NCBI RefSeq assembly: GCF_943193125.1
Contig: NZ_CALPCX010000001.1
Span: forward strand, 558,001-622,000
Origin: Adlercreutzia agrestimuris
Lineage (GTDB): Bacteria; Actinomycetota; Coriobacteriia; Coriobacteriales; Eggerthellaceae
Reading direction: 5' to 3'
Length of the DNA stretch: 64,000 nucleotides
The position numbers were made by a program, and so were the translations under genes. The notes beneath the pieces are model-generated. The model was not told where the DNA came from, made no database searches, and was given only the letters and a program-made list of their open reading frames with translations. Below are positions 45,101-53,900 of this stretch, one piece after another. The stretch's first letter is position 1. The number at the start of each line of letters is the position of its first letter.

Positions 45101-45171
45101 CAGTGGCATATGGTATGAACAGATGCAAAGCTGACAACATCGTTGAGGCGCTTCGACGGGAGGCGCAATAG
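42139..45171 (+). CDS. Large FtsX-type ABC permease
   Basis: A 1010-residue permease with two FtsX-like membrane units. The first has a helix near residues 18-40, then an outside domain of about 270 residues, then three helices (DTFFGLVSILAIIIVVACVS; VTLVGVPLGLLIGIGGCVVTF; ALIFAAVLTVLTVFASAFLPAL). The second starts near AASISLALAVVLIMTAGSLN, has an acidic outside domain of about 340 residues, and ends in three helices including TMMATVVNVFCLLFAIILAL. The arrangement is that of eight-helix ABC3 permeases of the Vex/SalY/Bce group. With the short-loop kinase upstream it likely forms a sensing and detoxification module, moving or displacing antimicrobial peptides. The second outside domain is rich in Ala/Asp/Glu and may be strain-variable. 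Confidence 0.93.
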   Translation: MSAIANFTWRSLGANRVRTAVTIAGVALAAALLTAVLGTFTSLNHFMYQSEEQLTGTWMARATLEDANATAQLEAAQSASDVTSVATVQEVGFAALSDKQQEYLGPYATVLSFSGDLQTMGSVSPCEGEMPDQPGEILLFETWKSKEGVAIGDTITLNVGQRELIMPEGEEDLTVTEQSMDLPHAYEVTSEGEVTTTTYEPGMILHGEDAYNSSVKGGIYDERLINTQEHTYTVVGFYDRSTFAISSAVGQSCLIAGEIDPSEPLQVYLSFSGMNNQTEVKEATLNLFPDAGVTLHTALLRFMGISGDGAIWDTFFGLVSILAIIIVVACVSLIYNAFAISLAQRAGQFGLLSSIGASKRQLRRAVLFEAGFVTLVGVPLGLLIGIGGCVVTFAVLGPDIARIAVGEAAQFEAHFEAWALIFAAVLTVLTVFASAFLPALRISRVSAIDAIREAQTGRISKRGLKDARVSARPGKVWKNRGLAGQVFGMSGQLAHINQRRSSSKSRAASISLALAVVLIMTAGSLNMWLGSLVDAARGSELCDFAVSASFEDRHADAQLMEQYAQAYESLASVSGAEGVGWTAKMPVPALVPDQMVGASLVDGSLFGVAGTFDEGVVGCMAQIVFLDDASFASYADSMGVTATQFDNVTAQSAPALALAQGYGNNGMVYQLLTMLKDTGTIQLVVGAQEDGATASYISFMSTAEREYLAKQVNSNRAASSAEDANGAQSADPRDTDASELGDQNAGDDVVLAPYYFDEADDIVYLDPEKTTYDYVDIEVVALAEEAPEILGDSSGVVLIMPASTAATLDLHEGNPSFHGAFNLSPDTDLTYEEVAEELEEQRESAFAPLANQTSPDYYTISNMASEMENITMMATVVNVFCLLFAIILALIALANVFNTITNGLILRRREFAIMKSVGLSGRQFRRMIVSECVGYSLRGLIPGVVLSLLVSALLYAAVTLSLSGITFSIPWLYVLLAIGMVSVAMALSVAYGMNRCKADNIVEALRREAQ

Positions 45172-45203
45172 GCAATACGGTAACTTGATGCGAAGGAGGA
45201 AAC

Positions 45204-46412
45204 GTGAAAGCCCGCATTATCCTGTGCTGTTTCCTCCTTCTCTTTGTAAATCAGGGATTAACCGCTACCTCATTTAATGTCTTTCAAACCTATATTGTGC
45301 AGATGCCTGGTGTGGGCGATATCGGTGGCTCAATTGTGCTGACGGTGCGTACATTCGTGTCGCTTGTGGCAATATTTTTCGTCAGCGGTTTGTATAAGCG
45401 CGTCTCGCTGAGGTTAGGCGCAACCTTGGCAATGCTGTTTACGGCTGTGGGCTTTTTTGTCTATGGAATAGCGGATAACCTGCTCTTATTGTGCCTTGGC
45501 AGCATTCTTACCGGTACAGGATATGGGTTTGGCACAATTGTTGTTGTGACTATGATTATCGGAAACTGGTTTAAAGGCCATTTGGGCACCATGGTGGGTA
45601 TAGCAGGTATGGGAACAGGGCTTTCATCCATGATTATGCCGGTGGTTGCCGCATCTATTATTCAAGCATATTCGCTCTCATCGGCATTTATGTTTGAAGG
45701 TGCCCTGGCTTTGTTGCTTGCAGGCGTGGTTGGGGCACTGTTGCGTTCAAAGCCCGAAGATATTGGCTTGAGCATACAGGATGAGCCAGATGCGTATGCG
45801 CATAAACGAGGACGCCGCGTGGTTGTGGGTGCCACCAGCATTGGTGTGCATGAAAAGCGCCTTATGCTCGTATGCACCTTTTTAATGGGTGCAGTCTGCA
45901 TCGTTGGCAACAGCTACTTCTCGGTTTTACTGACATCATCTGGTATTACGTTTACAGCTGCTGCTATTTTTACTTCCATCATGGGCTTCGCCCTTACCAT
46001 CTCCAAGCTGCTAACAGGTTGGATATTTGATCTCATTGGAACCAAACGAGGATCCATCATATTTTTTACGCTCTTCTTTGTTGGATTGGTACTTAGTTAT
46101 CTGGTAAGTCGCGTAGGAAGTGCGGATGCCTTTTTCGCCGCACTGCTTTTGGGCACGGGAATTGCGGTAGGCAACACCGGTGTATCCATTTGGGCGCTTG
46201 AGTTGTCGTCGCCTTCGCATAGGCTAAAATTTTTGCGAGACTTTCAAGTGTCGTTTGCATTTGGCGGATTCGTATTCACCATGTTACCTGGTGTTTTGGC
46301 GAATTATACCGGCAGCTATGGGATCACCTATCTGTTGTTTGCGTTTGCAGTTGTCATTTGCTTAATGCTTGAACTTCGGGTTTACAAGAAGCATGGTACC
46401 CAGAACAAGTAG
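45204..46412 (+). CDS. MFS transporter, OFA/monocarboxylate-like
   Basis: A 402-residue protein of about twelve helices. The GTG start at 45204 has AAGGAGG (45193-45199) 4 nt upstream. Features include GTGYGFGTIVVVTMIIGNWF in helix 4-5, GIAGMGTGLSSMIMPVV, a cytoplasmic central loop (SKPEDIGLSIQDEPDAYAHKRGRR), and the A-loop-like FDLIGTKRGS in the second half. This pattern is close to the oxalate/formate antiporter-like branch of the major facilitator superfamily, so a small organic acid is the likely cargo. It follows the ABC permease gene by 32 bp and may be co-transcribed, though a functional tie to that module is not evident. Confidence 0.88.
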   Translation: MKARIILCCFLLLFVNQGLTATSFNVFQTYIVQMPGVGDIGGSIVLTVRTFVSLVAIFFVSGLYKRVSLRLGATLAMLFTAVGFFVYGIADNLLLLCLGSILTGTGYGFGTIVVVTMIIGNWFKGHLGTMVGIAGMGTGLSSMIMPVVAASIIQAYSLSSAFMFEGALALLLAGVVGALLRSKPEDIGLSIQDEPDAYAHKRGRRVVVGATSIGVHEKRLMLVCTFLMGAVCIVGNSYFSVLLTSSGITFTAAAIFTSIMGFALTISKLLTGWIFDLIGTKRGSIIFFTLFFVGLVLSYLVSRVGSADAFFAALLLGTGIAVGNTGVSIWALELSSPSHRLKFLRDFQVSFAFGGFVFTMLPGVLANYTGSYGITYLLFAFAVVICLMLELRVYKKHGTQNK

Positions 46413-46682
46413 GCGTGTTGCGAGTATTTGGCGTGCGTGAGTTTTGTTGAGCTGCGAGTGTTTGGCGTGTGCGAATTTTATCACGAGCACGACCAGACAT
46501 GCGGGTCGGAATGTAGGCTGGAGCGCAGGCCAAACGCGCGAATTGTCATGTAGGCTGGAGCGCAGGCCAAACGCGTGGGACGCGGAAGGCGAATGCAGGG
46601 GGAGATTTCAGGAACAAGTGTCTTTATATGAGGGGAATTATAAACATATGTGATGCAAGCTGTAAGTTCACTGACACTTTCG
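46413..46682 (+). repeat. Intergenic region with two families of short direct repeats
   Basis: Two 28-bp identical copies (46511-46538 and 46548-46575) are separated by 9 bp and contain GGCTGGAGCGCAGGCCAAAC. Upstream, TGCGAGT[A/G]TTTGGCGTG occurs at 46419-46435 and 46453-46469, 34 bp apart. The two families carry TTTGGCG and GCCAAAC in opposite sense, so the RNA could fold back. The short frame running through (46444-46653) has repeat-driven content and no ribosome-binding site, so I do not call a gene. Confidence 0.8.
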
Positions 46683-46688
46683 TATAAT
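46683..46688 (+). promoter_or_regulatory. -10 element for the PAS histidine kinase
   Basis: A consensus TATAAT lies 98 bp before the GTG start at 46787. No good -35 is seen at 16-18 bp, so activation by another factor is possible. Confidence 0.45.
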
Positions 46689-46786
46689 ATGACAACAGCG
46701 TTGCTAGCTGCAAAGATGCGGGTGGCGAATGTGTGGCAAGTTTAGATATCTCAGATACAGGTGCATGAAGCTTCGGGGGTCGTCTC

Positions 46787-49168
46787 GTGTATCAAGATCA
46801 TATAGCAATTGTTACAAGCGGTCTTTCGCCTGAGCTTAATGAAGTGGTGAATGCTTGTCCGGTGCCGTCTGCGTGCAGAGTGAATGTCGTGGCGGTAGAT
46901 GCGCAAGCAGCATGTGATGCACAAGAAGATATTCCAAGACACGCAGAATCGCTCATGACGCATGCCGACCTTGTGATTGCAGCGTGCTCGGACGGTGATG
47001 AACTTGCCACAGCAACACATGTGTTGTCACAAATAGGGGAACACACACAGGTTATTTTCTTGGTATCAGCTTCAACAGTGCCAAGTGTGATAGCTCTGCA
47101 AGATGCACGCATCTTTGACGTTGGCACATTGCCAGGAGATCAAGAAGAGCTCAAATTCCGTCTCACTCGGTGGTTGCAGGTGCGCAAGCAAGCTGATGAT
47201 TTGTTTGAGGCGCAACAGTTTTTGGATGCAACTATCAATTCAATTCCCTGTTTGGTCTGGTATAAGACCGCCGATGGGGTCCACGAAATAGTAAATGATG
47301 CGTTTTGCGAGACGGTCAACAAGCCCAAAGACTTAGTGCAAGGTCAACGCCATGCCTATATTTGGGATGTCGAACAAGAGGATCCTGCATGCATAGAGTC
47401 TGAACGTGTCGTTATGTCTACGCAGCAAACATGCATTGCCGAAGAAGAGGTACAAACCGGAGATGGAAAAAAGCTTCTTACCACTTACAAATCTCCGCTT
47501 TATAACTTGGACGGATCGGTCATGGGCACGGTTGGGGTTGCCATTGATATCACGCAAGAACGCGCTTACAAAAACTCACTTATTGAGAAAAACCGAAGCT
47601 TGGAGTCAATCTTTAGATCCATGGATGGCGGCGTTATTGCTCATTCACTTGACGGCAAACAGGTGCTGAGTGTTAACGAAGCCGCGCTTTCAATTTTGGG
47701 ATGCGGCTCGCTTGAGGAGCTGATGGAAAGCGGCTTTGATATGGTGGCTCCCTCGTTGTTTGAAGATGATAAAGAGGCGCTGTATGAATGCATTTGCAAC
47801 CTGAAAAACCCTGGTGATAGTGCCAGTGTGGAATATCGCCTCCGACGTGACGACGGTTCAATTACCCATGTAATGGGCAACGCCAAGCTGGTTGAACAAA
47901 ATGGCGAGATGTTTTACCAACGCTTCTTGATTGATATTACCGAGCATAAGCTGCGCGAAGAGGAAAAAGAGCGCCATCATCGTGATCTTATCAATGCGCT
48001 GAGTCGTGATTACCAGCTTGTTTGCGCATTTGACCTTGACACTGGCCAGGGAGAAACCCTTCGCATTACTAATGAGGGCGAAGGTGCTATGCTCTCAGAG
48101 CTGTTCCCTGAAAAGGTAAATCTGGAAGACTGCTTGCAGGCTTACATCAATAAGCGTGTGTGTGAAAAAGATCGCGAAATGCTGGCCTGTGTGCTCTCGC
48201 GTGATTCCATTGCTAAGGAGATGGAAAGCAAAAAGAGATTTGACACCACGTATCGTACCGAATACGACGGTGTTTTGGAGTATCGACAAGCTACTATTGT
48301 GCGTGTGCGTGATTGGGGTAACGACCACTTAGTGGTGCTTGGTCTGCGCAATGTGGACAACCAAATACGCGAAGAGATGCAAAAAACCACTTTGCTTGAA
48401 GAAGCGCTCATGCGCGCCAACAAAGCCAGTGAGGCAAAAAGCGCATTTTTGACAAACATGAGCCATGATATTCGCACGCCAATGAATGCCATTATGGGTT
48501 TTACTACTTTGGCGAGCAATCATGTGACGGAAACTGAGCGCGTGCGTGACTATTTGGCGAAAATACGCACGTCAAGTGCTCATTTGTTGAATCTTATTAA
48601 CGATATCTTGGATATGAGTCGCATTGAGAGCGGTAAGGCTTTTCTTGACGAAAAGCCGTGCAATATTACTGAGGTGTTCGATAACCTTGCAATTATCCTG
48701 CAATCCGAGGTAGTGCGTAAGGGTTTGACTCTTTCAGTGGACACATCGCGCATTACGCACTCCGATATTACATGTGATAGCTTAAAAATCAATCAGATTA
48801 TGCTTAACCTGCTTGGCAACGCAATTAAGTTTACTGATACAGGCGGATTGATAAGCGTCCGCGTTGAAGAGCTCCCCGATGCGCCAATTGAGCACGCACG
48901 TTTTAAGATTGTGGTAAGCGATACCGGTATTGGCATGAGCGAAAGCTTTTTGGAGCACATTTTTGATCCCTTTGAACGCGAGCGCACATCAACTGTTAGC
49001 GGCATTCAAGGTACGGGACTGGGTATGGCTATTACCAAAAATCTTGTGGACATGATGAATGGCACCATTGATGTTTGCAGTACGCTGGGCAAAGGAACCG
49101 AGTTTACGCTTATCTTTACGCTGCGACGAACAAACGAAGAAAGCCACGTCAGCATTGCGCATCCTTAG
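46787..49168 (+). CDS. Orphan PAS-domain sensor histidine kinase
   Basis: A 793-residue cytoplasmic kinase with a GTG start at 46787 behind GGGGGT. Residues about 1-130 look like a degenerate receiver domain (IAIVTSGLSPELNEVV, VIFLVSAS) with no clear phospho-Asp. Two PAS domains follow (about 145-260, ending GVAIDITQERAY; about 270-395, ending FLIDITEHKL), then a further region of about 110 residues. The kinase core has H-box NMSHDIRTPMNAIMGF (His560), N-box NQIMLNLLGNAIKFTD, G1 VSDTGIGM, F-box FDPFERE and G2 GTGLGMAI. There is no transmembrane helix and no C-terminal receiver, and no response regulator adjoins it, so its partner is encoded elsewhere. The signal is unknown. Confidence 0.92.
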   Translation: MYQDHIAIVTSGLSPELNEVVNACPVPSACRVNVVAVDAQAACDAQEDIPRHAESLMTHADLVIAACSDGDELATATHVLSQIGEHTQVIFLVSASTVPSVIALQDARIFDVGTLPGDQEELKFRLTRWLQVRKQADDLFEAQQFLDATINSIPCLVWYKTADGVHEIVNDAFCETVNKPKDLVQGQRHAYIWDVEQEDPACIESERVVMSTQQTCIAEEEVQTGDGKKLLTTYKSPLYNLDGSVMGTVGVAIDITQERAYKNSLIEKNRSLESIFRSMDGGVIAHSLDGKQVLSVNEAALSILGCGSLEELMESGFDMVAPSLFEDDKEALYECICNLKNPGDSASVEYRLRRDDGSITHVMGNAKLVEQNGEMFYQRFLIDITEHKLREEEKERHHRDLINALSRDYQLVCAFDLDTGQGETLRITNEGEGAMLSELFPEKVNLEDCLQAYINKRVCEKDREMLACVLSRDSIAKEMESKKRFDTTYRTEYDGVLEYRQATIVRVRDWGNDHLVVLGLRNVDNQIREEMQKTTLLEEALMRANKASEAKSAFLTNMSHDIRTPMNAIMGFTTLASNHVTETERVRDYLAKIRTSSAHLLNLINDILDMSRIESGKAFLDEKPCNITEVFDNLAIILQSEVVRKGLTLSVDTSRITHSDITCDSLKINQIMLNLLGNAIKFTDTGGLISVRVEELPDAPIEHARFKIVVSDTGIGMSESFLEHIFDPFERERTSTVSGIQGTGLGMAITKNLVDMMNGTIDVCSTLGKGTEFTLIFTLRRTNEESHVSIAHP

Positions 49169-49312
49169 CGCAGACACAATGATTGCTACAACCAGGTCAA
49201 AGCGGCGTTTCATTTTCGTGACGAATGGGGTGAGTAATCAACTAATCATATTTCCTGGCGTAAAGTAAAGGTGTCGCAATGACCTTGAAAAACGTATCGT
49301 CAGGAGGCTGTC

Positions 49313-49558
49313 ATGAACCGCGAAGAAGAAAAGCGTGAACGCATTCATGAAGATAAAAAGCGCCATCATGAAGAAGACGAAATTCGTCATGCATGGAAAG
49401 CGGAACAGAATCGCGAATATCACGAGATGAAATCAGAAAAAGAACCAATTGAAGAGCGTATTGCAAACGAAGAGCGCTCAGAACGTCGTCAATCTCATGA
49501 GATTGCAAATGACCTCGTGGAAGAGGCCAATGAGACGTTGCCGGGTGGCGAAGAATAA
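49313..49558 (+). CDS. Small highly charged helical protein
   Basis: An 81-residue protein preceded by AGGAGG 5 nt before the ATG at 49313 and followed by a good terminator, so it is probably a real gene. More than half of the residues are Glu, Lys, Arg, His or Asp (REEEKRERIHEDKKRHHEED). There is no Cys and almost no hydrophobic residues, so it is probably a single helix, a coiled coil or a disordered chain. It has no signal peptide. I recognise no family. Roles such as a stress-related hydrophilin or a nucleic-acid or metal binder are open. Confidence 0.7.
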   Translation: MNREEEKRERIHEDKKRHHEEDEIRHAWKAEQNREYHEMKSEKEPIEERIANEERSERRQSHEIANDLVEEANETLPGGEE

Positions 49559-49580
49559 CCACCGCTTTATAAAAACGTGT

Positions 49581-49638
49581 GCCGCGCACCTCGACTAGAT
49601 GCATATGCAGCAAGTCTGGGTGCGCGGCGTTGTCTTTT
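49581..49638. terminator. Bidirectional terminator between convergent genes
   Basis: The stem GCCGCGCACC (49581-49590)/GGTGCGCGGC (49619-49628) encloses a loop holding the palindrome TGCATATGCA. TTTTT follows on the plus strand, and on the minus strand the stem is followed by ACACGTTTTTATA. It serves the small charged gene and the XRE regulator. Confidence 0.85.
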
Positions 49639-50693
49639 TAGAGGCTTTCGTCTTCGTGCGAAAAGCCTTTCATGAGGATGCTCACAATTGCGCAGAGGAT
49701 GCCGCCGATTGGCCAAGGCAGCCAAAACAGCGCAAGCGGACCTGAGGTGTAGCTCACTTTACCTCCTTCTAGATAAGGGATAGAGAGGATGCAAAGTGCT
49801 ACGACGGTAGAAATGAGCATGATACAACCGCAGATGGCGCCAATCTTTTTGTTCGTTCTATTTTGTGAGAGCATCTGCTTTTTTTGCTCCGGAGGAATGG
49901 ACGCGTGGCTTATTTCGTGGGCTTCTAAAATCTCAGCGGCGGTTTCGTTATAAAGATCAAGATTGGTGCGTCCCAGCATAAGGCCACCATGAACAATAAA
50001 GCGAACCCCAATGGCTATGAGTGCAAGTAGTACAGGAAGTCCAACCAGTTCTTCTAAAGAGGTATCGGCCAAAGCGATAAGTATGCAAATGCCCAAAAAA
50101 ATACAGAAGATACCTCCAAGGAGTTGTAGGGTGAATGCCTTTCGCGTCTGATCAATCTCAGCTTGCGTATAGAAATTTTCCAAATAAGGGTGAGCCTTCA
50201 TAAAAGAAGACCTGCTCATGGAAATAGGAATAATGAACGCTAAACCAATAGTGATACCAATAAACAAAGTCAGCAAAGCAACACATGAAGCAAGGTTCTC
50301 GCTCAAGTAAGCGGCGTGTTCGGTGCTATCACCTAAAGAGAAGAAGACCACCATTATGGCAACACCAAGGATGATTGCCATAACGCCATTGGCAATGCGC
50401 GCGGCGAATAATCGCATAAGATCATCGTAGCCAAATAAGTCTTTGTGCCAGGTGGACGAGGAGGTTGTACTATCTGGTGTTTGAGGTCTATCCGTTAAAT
50501 CACCTTGAACAAGATCGTCAAGGGTGCAAGAGAAGACATCGCACATCTTAAGCAGCTTATCCATTTCTGGATAGCTTCGTTCAGACTCCCATTTTGCTAC
50601 AGATTGGCGAGAAACGCCTAGGAGCATGGCAAGTTGTTCTTGAGTCATATTATGAGCACTGCGAAGGTGCAAGAGATTATCTCGAAAGCTCAT
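49638..50693 (-). CDS. Membrane-bound XRE-family regulator
   Basis: A 351-residue protein. The start at 50693 (MSFRDNLLHL) has AAAGG just upstream; a longer in-frame version would add 89 residues that do not resemble a domain. The N-terminal Cro/C1 helix-turn-helix (MTQEQLAMLLGVSRQSVAKWESERSYP) is followed by a linker and about six hydrophobic segments (GVMAIILGVAIMVVFFSLG, CVALLTLFIGITIGLAFIIP, LLGGIFCIFLGICILIAL and others). DNA-binding domains fused to this type of membrane region are frequent in Firmicutes and Coriobacteriia and often control a nearby membrane or envelope gene. It is divergent from the 1547-residue surface protein, its most likely target besides itself. Confidence 0.88.
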   Translation of the reverse strand: MSFRDNLLHLRSAHNMTQEQLAMLLGVSRQSVAKWESERSYPEMDKLLKMCDVFSCTLDDLVQGDLTDRPQTPDSTTSSSTWHKDLFGYDDLMRLFAARIANGVMAIILGVAIMVVFFSLGDSTEHAAYLSENLASCVALLTLFIGITIGLAFIIPISMSRSSFMKAHPYLENFYTQAEIDQTRKAFTLQLLGGIFCIFLGICILIALADTSLEELVGLPVLLALIAIGVRFIVHGGLMLGRTNLDLYNETAAEILEAHEISHASIPPEQKKQMLSQNRTNKKIGAICGCIMLISTVVALCILSIPYLEGGKVSYTSGPLALFWLPWPIGGILCAIVSILMKGFSHEDESL

Positions 50694-50856
50694 GTTGTGC
50701 CTTTCTTGTTTTTGGTGCTTATGTAGTTTAGTCGACTGCGGACAGATTACGGCGCACAGTCGTTGCGCACCACCAACTTTCGCGTGCTTTATTGCGAAAA
50801 CAGCGCACCTGTTAGTTGCTTTTCCCTGGTCGTGGCGACATTCGCAGAAATGTGCT

Positions 50857-50884
50857 TTTACTCTTTCAATATCAGGCGTATCAT
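50857..50884 (+). promoter_or_regulatory. Promoter candidate for the 1547-residue surface protein
   Basis: TTTACT (50857-50862), 16 bp, TATCAT (50879-50884). The -10 lies within AGGCGTATCAT, a motif repeated before the paralogous gene at 56710. A direct repeat of GTAAC (50886-50890 and 50897-50901), spaced by one helical turn, follows and may bind a regulator. Confidence 0.45.
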
Positions 50885-50942
50885 AGTAACGATACGGTAA
50901 CACCCATTTAATGAAGCTCAAATAAGAAACGGGGTGCTCTGC

Positions 50943-53900
50943 ATGATGCTCACAACTCATGCCATGTCACGCAAAGTTTTATCCATTTGCCTTTCGATAA
51001 TCTTGGCGCTCTTTTTAGCGTTTGGTTCAACGCTTACCTGGAGCATGGTTTCACCGAGTGCTCAGGCTTTTGCTGCCACTGGTCCTCAGCCTGGCCAGCC
51101 TGCGTATTACAACGCACGATGGGCGGAGTGCGAGGCAAAGGTAGGATGGGTAGAAACTGGTCTTGCAGAATGGAATGGAACTGAAGTTCAGCCCACACAA
51201 GGTACAGGTACGCCAGATGATCCTTACCTGGTAAAGACACCCGAAGAGTTTCGGTGGTGTCTGACAAACCAGAAGAGTTGTCAGCTGCAAAATGACCTTG
51301 ACCTGGGCGGACGGAGTGGCCAGAACTGGACGGGTGTTGCGGCACGCACGGCGTGGGTGATTGATGGCAATGGGCATACGGTTTACAACCTCTATTCGCG
51401 TGCAGCTACCCACACTGGTTTAATTGGCGATAGCGCCCATGCAGATTTCGTTCTTAAAAACCTCACGGTTTCCAACGCAAAGATTAACAGCACAACAACC
51501 TATGGCGCACCGCTTATTGCGCAATTTGCAGGTGGTCAGGTGCTCGATTGTGCGGTCAAGAATGCGCTTGTATGGCAGGACAATGCCACGAGTGGCATTT
51601 GGGCGGTCATGTCTGGCTGTGTTTCTTTTGGTGGCAATGGCACGGGTGGATATGCTTTGCCTATTACAAATAAAGTTGTTCGCAATACCCATACTGATAA
51701 TGTGCATGTTTACGGTGGTGGTTGTAGCGCGGGCTTTATTGAGGCAGCTCAGCCCAACACGCTTATTGAAAACTGCTATGCCATTAACGGAACGCTCATT
51801 GTTCCTGGTGGCCACTCGGGTGGTTTTGGTTCGTGTGACACCGGTCCAGTAACTTATCGCAATTGCTTCACAAACATTGATGTGTATGGCAATACGAAAA
51901 CCGGCGTATTCCAAGGCGTTGTGCACGGGGGTACTCATACCTTTGAAAATTGCTATGCATCAGGCAAGATTGAGGGTACCGACACCATTGGCGGCTTTAT
52001 TGGTGCTTACGAAAGCGGCGGTCCTACCTCATTTACGAACTGCTATTCAACCTCTATGGTCGGCATGTCAAGTGGCGGCAGAAACATGGGTGGCTTTGCT
52101 GGTCTTGGCGAAAATATGTCTTTTACTAATTGCTATGCAGCAGGCGAAGTGGGCACGTTGCGCTCGGACAAAGATGGCACGCCGCTTGATGAGCACGGAA
52201 ACCCCCTGAGGGATCAAAAAGTTACTGGTTTTGCAGGTGACAACAAAGGTACGCTCACCAATTGTTTCTACGATAAGCAAACCACAGGCATGTGCGATAA
52301 CGGCATTGTTTCTGGTCATGTAACAGGTCTTTTGACACGTGACCTTATTAAGGGCGAAGGCTTTGCTGACGTTGTTGATGACAACGGAGATCCTGTCTGG
52401 GTATTTTCGGAGGGCGGATATCCCGAACTGGCTGTCTTCTCGAAAGCCGATGACGCTATTGCGCGTGCAAGCTCCGTTGCGTCAGCTGCAACGGTGCATC
52501 TCTATGCAGCCGAAGACGGCTCTGACTATGACACTGTTCGTCATATTCGCTACGTTTTTCCGCTGACCAACAACGCAAACTCCGGAAAATCGAATTACGC
52601 AATAGCCTGGAACAATTATGTGGGTGAGGATCCTGAAAACCCGCTTTATCCCAATATTAGCCCCATTTTGGACGGAGATATCCCCATTGTCTCTTTGGCT
52701 GATGTTGGCCGTTCAGACAACGTATCGTCGGTAGCTCCTGGTATCGGTTGGCTGCAAATCAATGCAACTGAAAGCAAGAGTGGAGCTGTTGGTATGCGTC
52801 GTCTGCGCCTGGTGCCTACAACCGCAATTGCTATGGCATCATTTGGCGCGTCGGGCTTAAACAATGCCGATGTGGTAACGTCACTTCCCAGTGTTAATCT
52901 TGATGGCATGAAGGTTCCGTCTGATTCGTCAATTCGTTACGACCATCGCGACACCATCAATTTCGTTACCACAACTTCAACAGCACTGAACAGCTTCCTT
53001 CTTGATGAGAGTACCGATAGCAAAGAAGACAAGCTTGAGAAGCATAAAATCACATCGGTTGACTTCCCGAAGGATGCTGCATCAACCATTGGCGCAGATG
53101 GTACGCTTACCTATGAACTGGGTAGCACCATGGATGACGACGAATTGCATGTGACGCTTTATAAGCAAAACGAAGAGGGCGAATTTGAACCAATCCCGTG
53201 GACGCCGGAGTTGGAGCAGCTCTTCAGTGGCGAGCGTACGGCAACCGAGGATGACCGCGGCGTATATCAACTGGGATATGAGTGGACAAACGCTGGCGCA
53301 ACAGTCTTAAAGGCGCAAGGTGCTAAGACCGTCAACATTGCTGAGCCGGCTTATGTGGTCTATCACTGGAATGACGGTGTACATACTGATGAGGATGAAT
53401 CGTCAGATGACTCGGAGGTGTACAAGATTGATCCAGGTTGCTATTTGGTAGGTACCACGCTCGGTGACAACATTGTGCCGGTTCCTGAGCGTCACGGCTA
53501 CACCGTGCGTTATTGGGCGCAAGCGCCTGAAGGTGAATTCGCAGAAGATGGGTCTTTGACCAACGAGATGACAGCAACGACGCAATTGCACGCAGGACGC
53601 AACGATGTTTATGCGGTATGGGTGCCAAACAAACACGCGGTTGAAGTGCGCGACGATGCTGGCAATGTGATTGCAAGTGATCCGGATGTTGATTTCGATA
53701 CTAATCTTACTGACATAATGACTGAGCTGGGAGCTCCCGAAAAACTGAGCGATCCTGATACGGTGGTGGGTTGGACAACCACGCCGGGTGGTTCTACGGT
53801 TACCGTTGATGATGAAACGACCATGCCTGACGAGAATGTGGTGCTCTACCCCGTGCGCAAGGCAGTACCCCAGATGACAAAAACGGTTAAGAACCAAACG

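Noticed and set aside
46444..46653. 69-codon frame in the repeat-bearing intergenic region
   Set aside because: No ribosome-binding site is present and its content follows from the direct repeats.
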